A stretch of DNA of 64,000 bases from CAIMUX01 sp964473865 (lineage in GTDB: Bacteria; Eisenbacteria; RBG-16-71-46; CAIMUX01): positions 32,423-96,422 of the forward strand of contig CAYYQN010000015.1 in NCBI GenBank assembly GCA_964473865.1, written 5' to 3'. How positions within the stretch are numbered: position 1 is the stretch's first letter; every line of letters starts with the position of its first letter. The notes under the pieces were generated by a model. The model did no database searches. It had not been told where the DNA came from and saw nothing but the letters and a program-made list of their open reading frames with translations. This document shows positions 17,234-26,203 of this stretch, piece after piece. The translations under genes were made by a program, and so were the position numbers.

Positions 17234-18379
17234 TCACCCCACATGCCGGAGCGCGTCCACGACCTTGAGCCGCGAGGCGTTCCAGGCCGGGATGGCCCCG
17301 CTGAGCAGGCCCATCGACAGCGCGATGCCCAGCGCCCGCGCCATGGTTCCCGTGGTCACCACGAAGGAGGGGAAGAAGCCGCCGCCCGTGAACCCGCTGG
17401 CGTCATAGACCACCCGGGCCAGGACCGTTCCCAGGAGACCACCGGTGAAGGAGATCAACAACGACTCCGTGAGAATGAGGGTGAGCACGATCCGATCGTT
17501 GAACCCCACCGCCTTCAGCACGGCGACTTCGCGGGTCCGCTCTCTCGCCGCCATCATCATGGTGTTCATCGAGACCAGGATGATCGCGATGACGATGGCC
17601 GTTCCCACCGCGTAGATCACCATGCGGATATTGCCCATCATGGTGATGAAGCCGAGCTGGAACGCGCGTTCCGTCTCGGTCTTGGTCTCGGCCGCGCTGT
17701 TGGCGAAGGTGGCGTCGATGGCCCGGGAGACGTTCCCGGCCTGGGTCGGATCGGCCAGCTTCACGACGTACCAGCCGACCTGGTTGAGGCCGCCGAAGCG
17801 CTGGTTCAGGAACTCCCAGGAAAAGATCAGGAAGTTGGTGTCGAGGTTGGCGGTGCGGGCACCGGCGATGCCGATCACCGTGAGGTCCCAGTTACCGGGG
17901 AAGATCGTGCCCTTCAGGGTGATCCGGTCACCGCGCTTGAATCCGTACTTGGCCGCCAGTTTCTCGCCGACGATGCACCCGGTGCGCTCGCGCCGGAACG
18001 CCTCCTTCTCCTCCGGGGTGATGAGGTATTCCGAGTAGATGTCCAGGTAGCCGTCGGGCTCGACCGCGTACTGGGCGAAGAAGTGCCGCTCGTCGATGTA
18101 GATCCCGCCGAACCAGGTGCCGAAGGATACCGCGCTCACGCCCGGAATCTGCGAGAGACGGTCCCGGTACGAAAGCGGCAGGAAGACCGTGAGCGAGGTG
18201 CGGTTGCGGGTGACGAGGCGAGCGGCATCGGCGGTTTCGAGCGACTGGTCGAACGAAGTGAGCACCGTGCGAATCGTGCAGAAGAGGAACATCGACACCA
18301 GGATGCTGAGCACGGTGAGCAGGGTGCGCCGTTTGCTGCGCAGGGCGTTGCGGAGTATGAACGGGAGGAAGCGCGTCAC
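17234..18379 (-). CDS. ABC transporter permease, MacB/FtsX type (first permease)
   Basis: 381-residue inner-membrane protein with the same plan as its neighbour: N-terminal helix after 'LRNALRSKRRT', a periplasmic domain (about 45-240) and three C-terminal helices with the FtsX motif 'ARERTREVAVLKAVGFNDR'. It ends 'ALRHVG', like the second permease, so the two are paralogues and probably form a heterodimer. The GTG start at 18379 is chosen because CGGGAG lies eight bases upstream and the residues before it are Arg/Gly-rich and unlike protein. Substrate unknown. Confidence 0.87.
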   Translation of the reverse strand: MTRFLPFILRNALRSKRRTLLTVLSILVSMFLFCTIRTVLTSFDQSLETADAARLVTRNRTSLTVFLPLSYRDRLSQIPGVSAVSFGTWFGGIYIDERHFFAQYAVEPDGYLDIYSEYLITPEEKEAFRRERTGCIVGEKLAAKYGFKRGDRITLKGTIFPGNWDLTVIGIAGARTANLDTNFLIFSWEFLNQRFGGLNQVGWYVVKLADPTQAGNVSRAIDATFANSAAETKTETERAFQLGFITMMGNIRMVIYAVGTAIVIAIILVSMNTMMMAARERTREVAVLKAVGFNDRIVLTLILTESLLISFTGGLLGTVLARVVYDASGFTGGGFFPSFVVTTGTMARALGIALSMGLLSGAIPAWNASRLKVVDALRHVG

Positions 18380-18518
18380 GTCTGGCGTCTCCCGGGCGCC
18401 TCCGTGGCCGGCGCGCGCCCATCGGACCACGACGCCCCTGCGTTTGGGGCCATGCCGGCGGTTCGCGCACCTGGCCGGACCTGGCGCCCGCCCGCCCGAG
18501 CCTCTCTCCCGCGAGCGT

Positions 18519-19004
18519 TCACGTCCGCTTCCTCTCGACCGACTCGACCAGCACCCCCTTCTCCAGGTGAAGAATCCGATCGGCCCGCTCGGCCGCATGC
18601 GGATCGTGGGTCACCATGACGATGCTCTTGCCGAACTCCCGGTGCAGGCGCTGGAGCAGCCGCAGCACCTCGCCCGCGCTCTGCGCGTCGAGGTCTCCGG
18701 TCGGCTCNNNNNNNNNNNNNNNNNNNNNNNNNNNNNNNNNNNNNNNNNNNNNNNNNNNNNNNNNNNNNNNNNNNNNNNNNNNNNNNNNNNNNNNNNNNNN
18801 NNNNNNNCCTTCTGTCGGCGTGTCGATGCCGCTGACCAGGTTCAGGATCGTGGACTTGCCGGATCCCGAAGGACCCATCAGGGCCAGGAATTCTCCCGGG
18901 GGCACCTCCAGATCCAGCGAGTGCAGCACCGGCACGTCCACGCTTCCTCGGCGATAGACCTTGGTCACGCCCTGAAGCCGGATGATGGCCTCGCTCGGGC
19001 TCAT
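18519..19004 (-). CDS. ABC transporter ATP-binding protein, LolD/MacB type, broken by assembly gap
   Basis: ATPase of the export operon. Visible: start 'SEAIIRLQGVTKVYRRG', Walker A GPSGSGKST, then 100 N, then EPTGDLD just after the Walker B position and the H-loop VTHDPHAA. The Q-loop, LSGGQ signature and Walker B aspartate lie in the gap. In LolD/MacB relatives about 115 residues separate the flanking motifs, but the gap represents only about 34, so roughly 240 bases more than the N run are probably missing. ATG at 19004 with GGAG upstream. Neighbours are the adaptor upstream and two permeases downstream. Confidence 0.85.
   Translation of the reverse strand: MSPSEAIIRLQGVTKVYRRGSVDVPVLHSLDLEVPPGEFLALMGPSGSGKSTILNLVSGIDTPTEXXXXXXXXXXXXXXXXXXXXXXXXXXXXXXXXXXEPTGDLDAQSAGEVLRLLQRLHREFGKSIVMVTHDPHAAERADRILHLEKGVLVESVERKRT
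18708..18807. other. Assembly gap, 100 N
   Basis: Exactly 100 N, the usual placeholder for a gap of unknown length. It removes the centre of the ABC ATPase gene. Confidence 0.98.
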
Positions 19005-19140
19005 GCGACTCTCCGGTGCCACCGGCTTTCCCGTCGGCCGCCGCCGCTGGGACCGGAATCGCCGCGTACCCCCACGAGTGTCCGCAGCGTCGTCCTCGCT
19101 CGCCGGCGCGAACAGCCGAACCGTTCGCAGTCCTGACCGC

Positions 19141-20373
19141 TCACTTCGCCGCCTTCACGCGCATCCCCTTGTGCAGGCGCGGGGAACCGTTGGCCACGAC
19201 CTGATCGCCCTCATTGAGGCCGGACTGCACTTCGATGTCCGAGCCCTGGCGTTCGCCCACCGAGATGGTGACCGGTTCGACCTTGCCCTCGCGCACCAGC
19301 CACACCATCGATTCGCCGTTGCGGGCGCGGACCGCCGAAGCCGGGATGCGCAACAGCTTCTTCACGGTCACGATCTCGGCCGGCTGCCGCTTCTCCAGGA
19401 AGGAGACCTTTGCGCCCAGGTCGGGACGGATCCGGTCGTCGGGAAGAAGGAAGCGGACCCGCACCGGGATGGTCGCCTTGTCCCGATCCGCCGAAGGGTA
19501 GATGGCGCGGATCTCCCCCGGGAAGTGGACTTCGGGGTGGGCGTCCAGGACGATGTCGGCCGGCATGCCCGGCGAGAGGCGGGCAATGTACGACTCGTTG
19601 ATGTCGACGCCGACTTCCAGGGTGCGCAGGTCGGCGATCGTGACCACCGCGCCGGCGCGGGCCGTGCTGCTGGTCATGATGGGGCCGACGATCTCGCCTA
19701 CCTCGGCATCCTTGCGCAGGACCACGCCCGCGAAGGGAGCGGAGACGCGGGTCTTGTCCAGCTCGAGGCGAGCCGACTCGACGTTGGCCAGCGCGACCTT
19801 GACACCGGCTTCGGCCGCCTGCCGGTCGGCCCGGGCGCCCTCCGCGGCGGTCTCGGCCCCCTGGCCCTCCTCCTCGCTGATGAGGTTGTTGTCCTGCAAC
19901 TCGGTTCGGCGCCGGGCGCGGCGCTCGGCGTCGTGCTCCGCGGCCTTGGCCTGGGCCAGACGCGCGCGGGCGAGCGCCAGATTGGCCTCGGCCTGCTGCA
20001 AAAGGGCGCGCTGATCCTCGTCGATGAGCCTCGCCACCACCTGGCTGGAGTCGACCGGATCGCCTTCCTCCACCAGGACCGCGGCGAGACGTCCGGTGGT
20101 GCGGGCGGCCACCGAGGCCTGATGTCTGGCTTCCACATAGCCGTTGGCGCTCAGGACCACTCCCGCGGTTTCAGCCGGTGTCCCGCCCCCGAGACGCACG
20201 GGGGCCACGGCGACCGCGGCGGGTCGAGTCGCCACGATCAGGACCAGGATGACAAGCAGGATTCCGCCCAGGACGAAGGGCCAGCGGCGACGGCGCTTGC
20301 CTCGGCGGCGTTCCGTGTCCGAGATCCGGAGCCTTCCGAGGTCGGCGGCGCCGGACCGGGTGGTGTCGGTCAT
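19141..20373 (-). CDS. Periplasmic adaptor (HlyD/MacA-type membrane fusion protein)
   Basis: 410 residues, first gene of the ABC operon. A basic cytoplasmic start (RRRGKRRRR) leads to one transmembrane helix (about 32-50). Then come a biotinyl-lipoyl half (about 85-115), an alpha-helical hairpin rich in Ala/Glu/Arg (about 118-215), the second lipoyl half (about 220-265, 'VSAPFAGVVLRKDAEVGEIV'), a beta-barrel domain and a membrane-proximal end. It would link the two FtsX-type permeases to an outer-membrane channel; no TolC gene lies next to it. ATG with GGGAG eight bases upstream. The ATPase begins 136 bases downstream. Confidence 0.88.
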   Translation of the reverse strand: MTDTTRSGAADLGRLRISDTERRRGKRRRRWPFVLGGILLVILVLIVATRPAAVAVAPVRLGGGTPAETAGVVLSANGYVEARHQASVAARTTGRLAAVLVEEGDPVDSSQVVARLIDEDQRALLQQAEANLALARARLAQAKAAEHDAERRARRRTELQDNNLISEEEGQGAETAAEGARADRQAAEAGVKVALANVESARLELDKTRVSAPFAGVVLRKDAEVGEIVGPIMTSSTARAGAVVTIADLRTLEVGVDINESYIARLSPGMPADIVLDAHPEVHFPGEIRAIYPSADRDKATIPVRVRFLLPDDRIRPDLGAKVSFLEKRQPAEIVTVKKLLRIPASAVRARNGESMVWLVREGKVEPVTISVGERQGSDIEVQSGLNEGDQVVANGSPRLHKGMRVKAAK

Positions 20374-20519
20374 TTGCGGGTCTCCCGGGACCAGAGGTAG
20401 GGGCCGGCTGAAACGAGTTCGATGTCACCCGACCCGAGACGATTGACTTCGGAGATTCTGCCCGAGGAGCGAAACCCGGAGCAACCGGCATCCGGGCGCG
20501 CCGGCTTCGAGGTGTCGGT

Positions 20520-20543
20520 CCGCGCCGGTGCGTGCCGGCGCGG
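20520..20543 (-). terminator. Hairpin downstream of tyrS
   Basis: A perfect 9-base stem (CCGCGCCGG, 20520-20528, with 20535-20543) around a 6-base loop, 16 bases past the tyrS stop codon. It has no T run. Confidence 0.55.
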
Positions 20544-20558
20544 CCACGTGGCGCTCCG

Positions 20559-21989
20559 CTACTGGGTGATCCGGAAGTACCTCCGCTTGCCCAGGCGTAT
20601 GAGCAGGGGCGGACCCGGCTCGTAGGGCGCCGCGGCGTCGCGGAGCGGCTCTTGCTCGAGGTAGAAGCCGCCTTGGGAGATCAACCGCCGCACCTCGCCC
20701 TTGCTGGCCGCCAGGGGCTTGCCCTCGTAGGTGAGCGCCACCAGGAGATCCGGCCACAAGACGGCGCAGCCACGCAGTTCGGGCGGGACTGCCAGCTCCG
20801 GCACCTCGTCGGGGACTTCCTTCTCCTGGACCAGGGAGCGGAACTGGTCCGCCGCCGCCCGCGCCGTGGGCTCATCGTAGTACTGGCGGACCAGGCTGAA
20901 GGCGACCTCCTTCTTCACGTCCATCGGGTTGGTGCCGCGCTGCCGCAGCCGCGCCTTCATTTCGTCGACCACCTCCGGCGCGTAGTCGGTCGTCAGGTCG
21001 ATGTAGCTCTCGAGCATGGCGTCAGCGATCCGCATGCACTTGCCGTACATCTCGTCGGGGGTATCGGTGATGTTGATGGCGTTGCCGTACGACTTCGACA
21101 TCTTGCGGCCGTCCGTTCCCGGAAGCAGGGGAAAGGTCCAGATGACATGGGGCGGATCGCCGAAGTGCTCCTGGATCCAGCGGCCGGCCAGCATGTTGAG
21201 ATGCTGGTCGTAGGCGCCGATCTGCACGTCGCACTTGAGCGCGTAGGCATCGTAGCCCTGCATGAGGCAGTAAAGCGTCTCGTGGAAGCGGAGCGGCTCG
21301 CCCCGGTCCATGCGCTCCCGGAAGTCGCGGCGGCTCACCACCCACTTGAGGGGGAAGATCGAAGCGATCTCCACCATCTCCTGGAAGGAGAGCTTTGCCA
21401 GCCACTCGCCGTTGTAGCGCAGCTCGGTCTTCTCCGGATCGAGCAGCCGAAACGCCTGCCGTGAGAAATCCTTGGCGTTTTCCAGGATCTCTTCATGCGT
21501 GAGGCGCTGGCGTTCCTCCTTCCGGCCGGTGGGATCGCCGATGAGCGTGGTGTAGTCGCCGATCAGGAAGATGACCTGGTGGCCCAGCTTCTGGAAGAGC
21601 CGCAGCTTCTGCAGCGGCACGAAGTGGCCGATGTGGAGGCTCTGCGCGGTGGCATCGACACCCAGATAGACGCGAAGCGGGCGGTCCCTCCGCAGCCTCT
21701 CCCGCAGCTCCGCAGTCATCTGTTCGCGGAGGGTGCGGCCCACGCCGGCCGCCGTCTCGGTTCGCTCCGGGGCGCCGGAATCGCCGGTCCCGCCGGAGGG
21801 TGTGTCTCCGGCCCCGGCGGAGAGCCCGTCGTCCGATGCCGCGGCGGGAGGGATGGTCGGCCGCGGCTCTCCGGCGTCGGCGGCCTGGGTGTCCACCAGG
21901 GAAGAGGCCTCAGCCTCGGTTCCTTCTTCCTCATCCGCGAAGCGCGTGCCCCGCAGCAGGAGCCGGATCTGTTGCTCGATGTCCATCAT
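20559..21989 (-). CDS. tyrS: Tyrosyl-tRNA synthetase with N-terminal low-complexity insert
   Basis: Charges tRNA-Tyr in the cytoplasm. 476 residues against about 400-420 usual. HIGH is at about 119-122 and KMSKS at about 296-300, with the tRNA-binding S4-like domain at the end (about 410-476). Family segments 'LGVDATAQSLHIGH' and 'LMQGYDAYALKCDVQIGAYDQ' are clear; the last normally reads GG-x-DQ, here GAYDQ. About 65 extra residues (about 18-85), rich in Glu, Ala, Gly, Ser, Asp and Thr, split the N-terminal helix (QQIRLLLRGT) from the catalytic core. Two ATGs in tandem follow AAAGGA. It appears to be a single-gene unit with its own promoter and terminator. Confidence 0.95.
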   Translation of the reverse strand: MMDIEQQIRLLLRGTRFADEEEGTEAEASSLVDTQAADAGEPRPTIPPAAASDDGLSAGAGDTPSGGTGDSGAPERTETAAGVGRTLREQMTAELRERLRRDRPLRVYLGVDATAQSLHIGHFVPLQKLRLFQKLGHQVIFLIGDYTTLIGDPTGRKEERQRLTHEEILENAKDFSRQAFRLLDPEKTELRYNGEWLAKLSFQEMVEIASIFPLKWVVSRRDFRERMDRGEPLRFHETLYCLMQGYDAYALKCDVQIGAYDQHLNMLAGRWIQEHFGDPPHVIWTFPLLPGTDGRKMSKSYGNAINITDTPDEMYGKCMRIADAMLESYIDLTTDYAPEVVDEMKARLRQRGTNPMDVKKEVAFSLVRQYYDEPTARAAADQFRSLVQEKEVPDEVPELAVPPELRGCAVLWPDLLVALTYEGKPLAASKGEVRRLISQGGFYLEQEPLRDAAAPYEPGPPLLIRLGKRRYFRITQ

Positions 21990-22092
21990 GCAGTTCCTTT
22001 CGGCGCGATTCCACGGAATCCCAAGCGTACGGTTCGCGCGTCGAAGCGGGCGGCTGGTCCTGCCGAACCGCGCGGAGTCATCCAGATGGCGG

Positions 22093-22101
22093 ACTGTAGC
22101 A
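22093..22101 (-). promoter_or_regulatory. Candidate extended -10 promoter (TGcTACAGT)
   Basis: Minus strand: TG, one base, TACAGT at 22098-22093, about 104 bases before the tyrS ATG and just past the stop codon of the CPBP protease gene. Confidence 0.4.
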
Positions 22102-22122
22102 CGGAATCGCAGGCGGATTCCG

Positions 22123-22812
22123 CTACCAGAGGTGCCAGGCTCCGCGGGCGAGGATCCACGCTCCCAGCGCCAGGTTCGCGGTCAGATGGCTGACGAAGCA
22201 GGCGGCCACGCTCTGCGACCACCGCAACAGCCCGACCCAGAGAAACCCGGTGATGAGTGCGGGTAGCCACTCGGGATGCGCCAGGGCGAAGAGCGCTGAG
22301 GTCACGACGGCGGCCAGCAAGGTCACACGCCCGATCGGGACCGATCGGAAGTCATGATGCGCGATCCATCGGACCAGAAACGATCGCCAGAACAACTCCT
22401 CCACCAAAGGAACCAGGAGAATCAGCCCATACAGCCGGGCCAGGAGGAACACGGGCCGAACGGCCGCGGGGAGCTGTCCGGGGTCGAAGGCGGATCGGGC
22501 CTCCGTGAAAGGCAGCGGGGGGACCCTCCCATCGAGTCCGACCCAGAGAGCCGTCACGGCGAGGCCCAGGATCACGGAACCGACCCAGACGGCAGCCGAC
22601 GGGCGTGGCCGCAAGTCGCGCCAGGTCGAACGACAAGTCCAGGCCACGGCGGTCACGAAGATGATCTTGGCGCCGTATCCGACCGCGTATGCGACCGGCG
22701 ACACCTGACCGTTCTGCTTGGGCAGCAGCCCTTCGAGCGCGGTCAAGATCAGAAACGCCGCCATCGGAGCGACATAGGGCAACCAGGGACGGTCCATGGT
22801 CTTTTGGTGCAT
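22123..22812 (-). CDS. CPBP-family (CAAX-type) intramembrane glutamic protease
   Basis: Membrane protein of 229 residues with six to eight hydrophobic segments. The family signature is seen: motif 1 'LVEELFWRSFLVRW' (Glu-Glu and Arg), motif 2 'FALAHPEWLPAL' (His) and motif 3 'CFVSHLTANLA' (His, Asn). Relatives are Rce1-type or bacteriocin-immunity proteases; some process exosortase substrates. The ATG at 22812 directly follows GAGGGGAGT, a close but strong site; the 41-codon extension upstream has an odd composition. It is divergent from the PDZ/repeat protein gene. Substrate unknown. Confidence 0.85.
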   Translation of the reverse strand: MHQKTMDRPWLPYVAPMAAFLILTALEGLLPKQNGQVSPVAYAVGYGAKIIFVTAVAWTCRSTWRDLRPRPSAAVWVGSVILGLAVTALWVGLDGRVPPLPFTEARSAFDPGQLPAAVRPVFLLARLYGLILLVPLVEELFWRSFLVRWIAHHDFRSVPIGRVTLLAAVVTSALFALAHPEWLPALITGFLWVGLLRWSQSVAACFVSHLTANLALGAWILARGAWHLW

Positions 22813-23125
22813 ACTCCCCTCGAGCTGGGCATTGATGAGCTCCGCCAGCCTGGTTCGGAGCGCCGGCGTAGCTCCTCCTCGAGTCGCCGGCCAGCCGGCG
22901 ACTGTAGCTGGTCGGGGGTGGCCTGAAAACGGCAAACGGCGAGCGCGGTCGACGAGCGCGGTCGGCGAGGTGAAGCACCATCTTCCGGGCTGTTCCCGCC
23001 GCCTGGCGTGCGCGCAAAGGCCGTCGTTCGCCCCTCGGCCTGGCTATCGCGGCACGTGGGGCTATGCTGCCAGGCGGCCGGGGCCCAGCCGTTCGCGCAG
23101 CGAGGCCAATGCGGAGGCAACCGAC
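22813..23125. other. Divergent intergenic region
   Basis: 313 bases between the CPBP protease and the PDZ/repeat protein. An open frame runs through it in phase with the plus-strand gene, but the encoded residues are Arg/Ser/Gly-rich without domain character and lack a ribosome binding site. A possible -10 (TATGCT, 23063-23068) lies 58 bases before the plus-strand start. Confidence 0.5.
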
Positions 23126-25783
23126 ATGACCGATCACGTTTGGCCCGGGCTGGGGACCGTAATCCGCCGGGCCGTGGACGGGCTTCAGGGTCTGGTCCCG
23201 GTCCGCGCGCGGGTCCTGCCTGCCGTCGCAGTTCTGCTCGGCGCGGCCACGTCCGCCGCCTCGCCCGCCTCCGCCGCCCCCGACACGCGCGGTTGGCTTG
23301 GGATCTATCACGAGCCGGTCTCGCCGTTGCCGGCGGTGGAAACGCAGGCGGGAGGGGCAGCCGCGCTCCGCGGTGCCGCCGCGGGTCTGCGCGTGACGGC
23401 GGTGTTTCCCGACTCGCCGGCCGAGCAAGGGGACCTGCGGCAGGGTGACATCATCGTTGCCGTCCGCGGCGTGCCGTTCACCTGCCTGCCGGAGAGCCTG
23501 AGCGCGACCTTCCAGCGATGGCTGTCTCCGCTGCCGGCCGGGACGGCCTGTCCGCTCCTCGTGCTCCGTGATGGCGTGGAGCGGACGCTACTCCGGAACC
23601 GGCAGCCCGCCCGGCGCGAGGATGAGGCCGCGTTCTGGCGGAAACCCACGGCACTCCTGGACAGCTTGCACTCCGGGGAACGGGTGGAGGCGCGGGCGGA
23701 GCGACGACAGCGTGTCGTCGAGCTTCCTGTCGTCCTGGGGCTGCGTCCGGAGGCGCGTTGGGCGCCCGGTCGTTCCGATTCCGCCATCGCGCTCGTCGGG
23801 CGCTTCGCCGAGAGCGACGCGGCGCCTTTGGCCCGCGCCCTCGTCGACTTCCATGGGCTGCATGCGGACACGGAGGACCTCATGGCCCGCCTGGCCCGCT
23901 GCCAGGAGACTGCCGATTCGCACCGGCTCCCGTGCCTGATCTACGCCCACCGGAATCCGTGGCGTGCGCAGGCGGTCGCCCGCGAGATCAGCGGGTTTTT
24001 CCTGACCGAACTCGACGCCGTGGCGCGGCTCGATTACGCAGGCTCATTGTGGATTCGCGGGCGCGAGAAGAGCGGGTGGGCGGGAGCAGTGGATCATGCG
24101 GGGCTCTCGGACGAGGCCGGCGCGCGCACGGATCCCGCCGACACCGACCGCTCCCGGGGTGCGAGTGACGTAGCCGACGGGCCCCCGCCCCCGCCCTCGC
24201 CCGCGATCGCCCCGATTGACCGCGTGGCGCTCCTGGACCCGCTGATTGCGGAAGTAACCGCGGCCCTGGCCGCGGCCACGGAGCATCATCGCCGGGCCTT
24301 CTCCGCCTTTACCAGTGAAGAACGGCTCTTCCTCGAGACCAGCCGCTATGACCTTTCGGACGCCTTCGCCGCCGACATCTACATCCACCTGGACGAGGAT
24401 CGGGAGCGGTTCCGGCGCAATCACCGGCTGGTTCGCCTTGCGGAACGGGTGGATCAGGGCGCGCTTCTGGATGCCGCCCGGGAGCTCTCGCGTCTGGTCG
24501 ACCCGGCCTGGGCGGCGCGGGCCGGTGAGATCGTATGCGCCGCGTGGGCCGATTCGCTGGAGCGCGAGATCCTCGTCGACCGGCGGACTCCTTACGGCCG
24601 GATCCTCATCGGCGGCGTCTCACGCCACTGGTACCGCGATCTCGACGCGGCGTTCATCCTCGATGTGGGCGGTGACGACTTCTACACCGGCAACAACGGC
24701 GGCAGCAACGGCTGGGCGTTGCCGGTCGCCGCCTGTGTCGATCTGGCGGGGAATGATGCCTACGAATCCACGCTGAAGAGCTGCCAGGGCGCCGGCGTCC
24801 TCGGAGTCGGAGCGCTCTTGGACTGCGCCGGCGACGACACGTATCTCGGGATCCAGTGGTGCCAGGGGATCGGCTATGTGGGGATCGGCTCGTTGCGCGA
24901 TCTCAGCGGGGACGACACGTATCGGGGCCGCAGCTTCTGCCAGGGGGTGGGGCTCTTCGGCGTCGGCCTCCTGATTGATGAAGCGGGCCGGGACCGGTAC
25001 GAAGGAGATCTGCACGTGCAGGCCGCCGGCCTGCCGGGCGGGATCGGCGCCGTGATCGATCGAGCCGGGGACGACGAGTACTACGCGAAGGGCCTGGTCC
25101 CCACGAACTACGGTGACGCCGGTATCTTCGACGCCTGGTCTCAGGGCTGCGGCATGGGCTTCCGCACGATCGCTTCCGGGGGCTTGGGGCTGCTCGTCGA
25201 CGCCGGCGGAGCCGACCGGATGGAGGCGGGCAACTTCTCGCAAGGCGGAGGCTACTACTACGGATTGGGCATCTACCGCGCAGCGGGAGAGGCGGCGGAT
25301 GCGTACATCGGATCGCGGTACAACCAGGGATTCAGTGCCCATCAAGCCGTGGGAGTGTTCCTCGAAGACGGCGGAGACGACTTCTACACGACGCGCCAGG
25401 CGGTGGCGCAGGGACTCGCCTGGGACGAGTGTGTGACGATCTTCGACGACGCATCCGGGAACGACACCTACCAAGGTGGGGGAGGGTTTTCGCAGGGAGC
25501 ATCGGCGCACAACTCGGTCTGCCTCTTCCGCGACCGGGCCGGCCGTGACGTCTATGACTACGCGCCGGGGCAAGCGTTGGCGGGCGGCAACGACTATCAC
25601 GGCGGAACCAGCCTCTCGCTGTTCGTCGATGAAGGCGGGGCGGGCGATCGCTACGGTTCCCCGGTGTCGCGCAACGGCGCCCGGCGCTTGCGGCCGCAGC
25701 ACGGGTTCTTCCTGGACCTGGCCGGGGACTGCCGGGAAGCGTTTCGGGCCGCGGCCTGGAAGGAGATGCCGCTCGTGGAGTGA
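23126..25783 (+). CDS. Exported PDZ protein with long GDDxYxG repeat solenoid
   Basis: 885 residues; family not recognised by name. A signal peptide (hydrophobic about 28-52, ending ASPASAAP) is followed by a PDZ domain (about 75-160, 'GLRVTAVFPDSPAEQGDLRQGD'-type core), an alpha/beta region (about 180-330), a Pro/Asp-rich linker, a helical domain (about 370-500), then about eleven repeats of 27-35 residues (about 511-850). The repeat is (C/S)QG-x-G-x-x-G(V/I)G-x-L-x-D-x-(A/S)G-D-D-x-Y-x-G, with acidic and Gly residues like RTX calcium turns but spaced about 29 residues apart. ATG with GGAGG nine bases upstream; an earlier start in the same frame was rejected. Probably a surface solenoid; no protease triad seen. 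Confidence 0.75.
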   Translation: MTDHVWPGLGTVIRRAVDGLQGLVPVRARVLPAVAVLLGAATSAASPASAAPDTRGWLGIYHEPVSPLPAVETQAGGAAALRGAAAGLRVTAVFPDSPAEQGDLRQGDIIVAVRGVPFTCLPESLSATFQRWLSPLPAGTACPLLVLRDGVERTLLRNRQPARREDEAAFWRKPTALLDSLHSGERVEARAERRQRVVELPVVLGLRPEARWAPGRSDSAIALVGRFAESDAAPLARALVDFHGLHADTEDLMARLARCQETADSHRLPCLIYAHRNPWRAQAVAREISGFFLTELDAVARLDYAGSLWIRGREKSGWAGAVDHAGLSDEAGARTDPADTDRSRGASDVADGPPPPPSPAIAPIDRVALLDPLIAEVTAALAAATEHHRRAFSAFTSEERLFLETSRYDLSDAFAADIYIHLDEDRERFRRNHRLVRLAERVDQGALLDAARELSRLVDPAWAARAGEIVCAAWADSLEREILVDRRTPYGRILIGGVSRHWYRDLDAAFILDVGGDDFYTGNNGGSNGWALPVAACVDLAGNDAYESTLKSCQGAGVLGVGALLDCAGDDTYLGIQWCQGIGYVGIGSLRDLSGDDTYRGRSFCQGVGLFGVGLLIDEAGRDRYEGDLHVQAAGLPGGIGAVIDRAGDDEYYAKGLVPTNYGDAGIFDAWSQGCGMGFRTIASGGLGLLVDAGGADRMEAGNFSQGGGYYYGLGIYRAAGEAADAYIGSRYNQGFSAHQAVGVFLEDGGDDFYTTRQAVAQGLAWDECVTIFDDASGNDTYQGGGGFSQGASAHNSVCLFRDRAGRDVYDYAPGQALAGGNDYHGGTSLSLFVDEGGAGDRYGSPVSRNGARRLRPQHGFFLDLAGDCREAFRAAAWKEMPLVE

Positions 25784-26203
25784 GGGTGCCTGATTGTCGT
25801 CTCGTCCGTTCCTGGGAGTCAGTTGCAGGGTCCCCCCTCCGGCCGCCCGCCGTCAGGCGATTCTCCCGCCCTGAGTCGCTCTGAAAGCAGCCAACCGATG
25901 TCCCGGCAGTCGAGTGCGTGTCCGCGACCCTGCCGGCCTCGCGTGCGCTTCTGCGGCTACGACCCGGCCGCCCTCGCCCGCGGTCCCCACGGAGGGCCGG
26001 CGGCAGGATAATCCAATCACTGTGAATGAGTTCGGACCGAGAGGGAGCCGAGTCGAGCGTTAAGGAATCGCCGAACCGCGACGAAAGCACAAGAGTCTGC
26101 ATCCTCGTTCCGCTTGCGTCCGTCGCCACCAGGCCGGCGGTCTCTGCCGTCTGCGCCGGCCGGGAGCGGATCGATTGCACCGTGATCATGGGAGATCGAA
26201 CGG
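25784..26203. other. Intergenic region before the hybrid kinase
   Basis: 420 bases between two plus-strand genes. Frames on the minus strand crossing it are Arg/Ser/Pro-rich shadows. I see no terminator hairpin, no RNA gene and no confident promoter. Confidence 0.5.

Noticed and set aside
22796..23125. 110-codon N-terminal extension of the PDZ/repeat protein
   Set aside because: No ribosome binding site; residues are not protein-like, and a signal peptide begins properly after the ATG at 23126.
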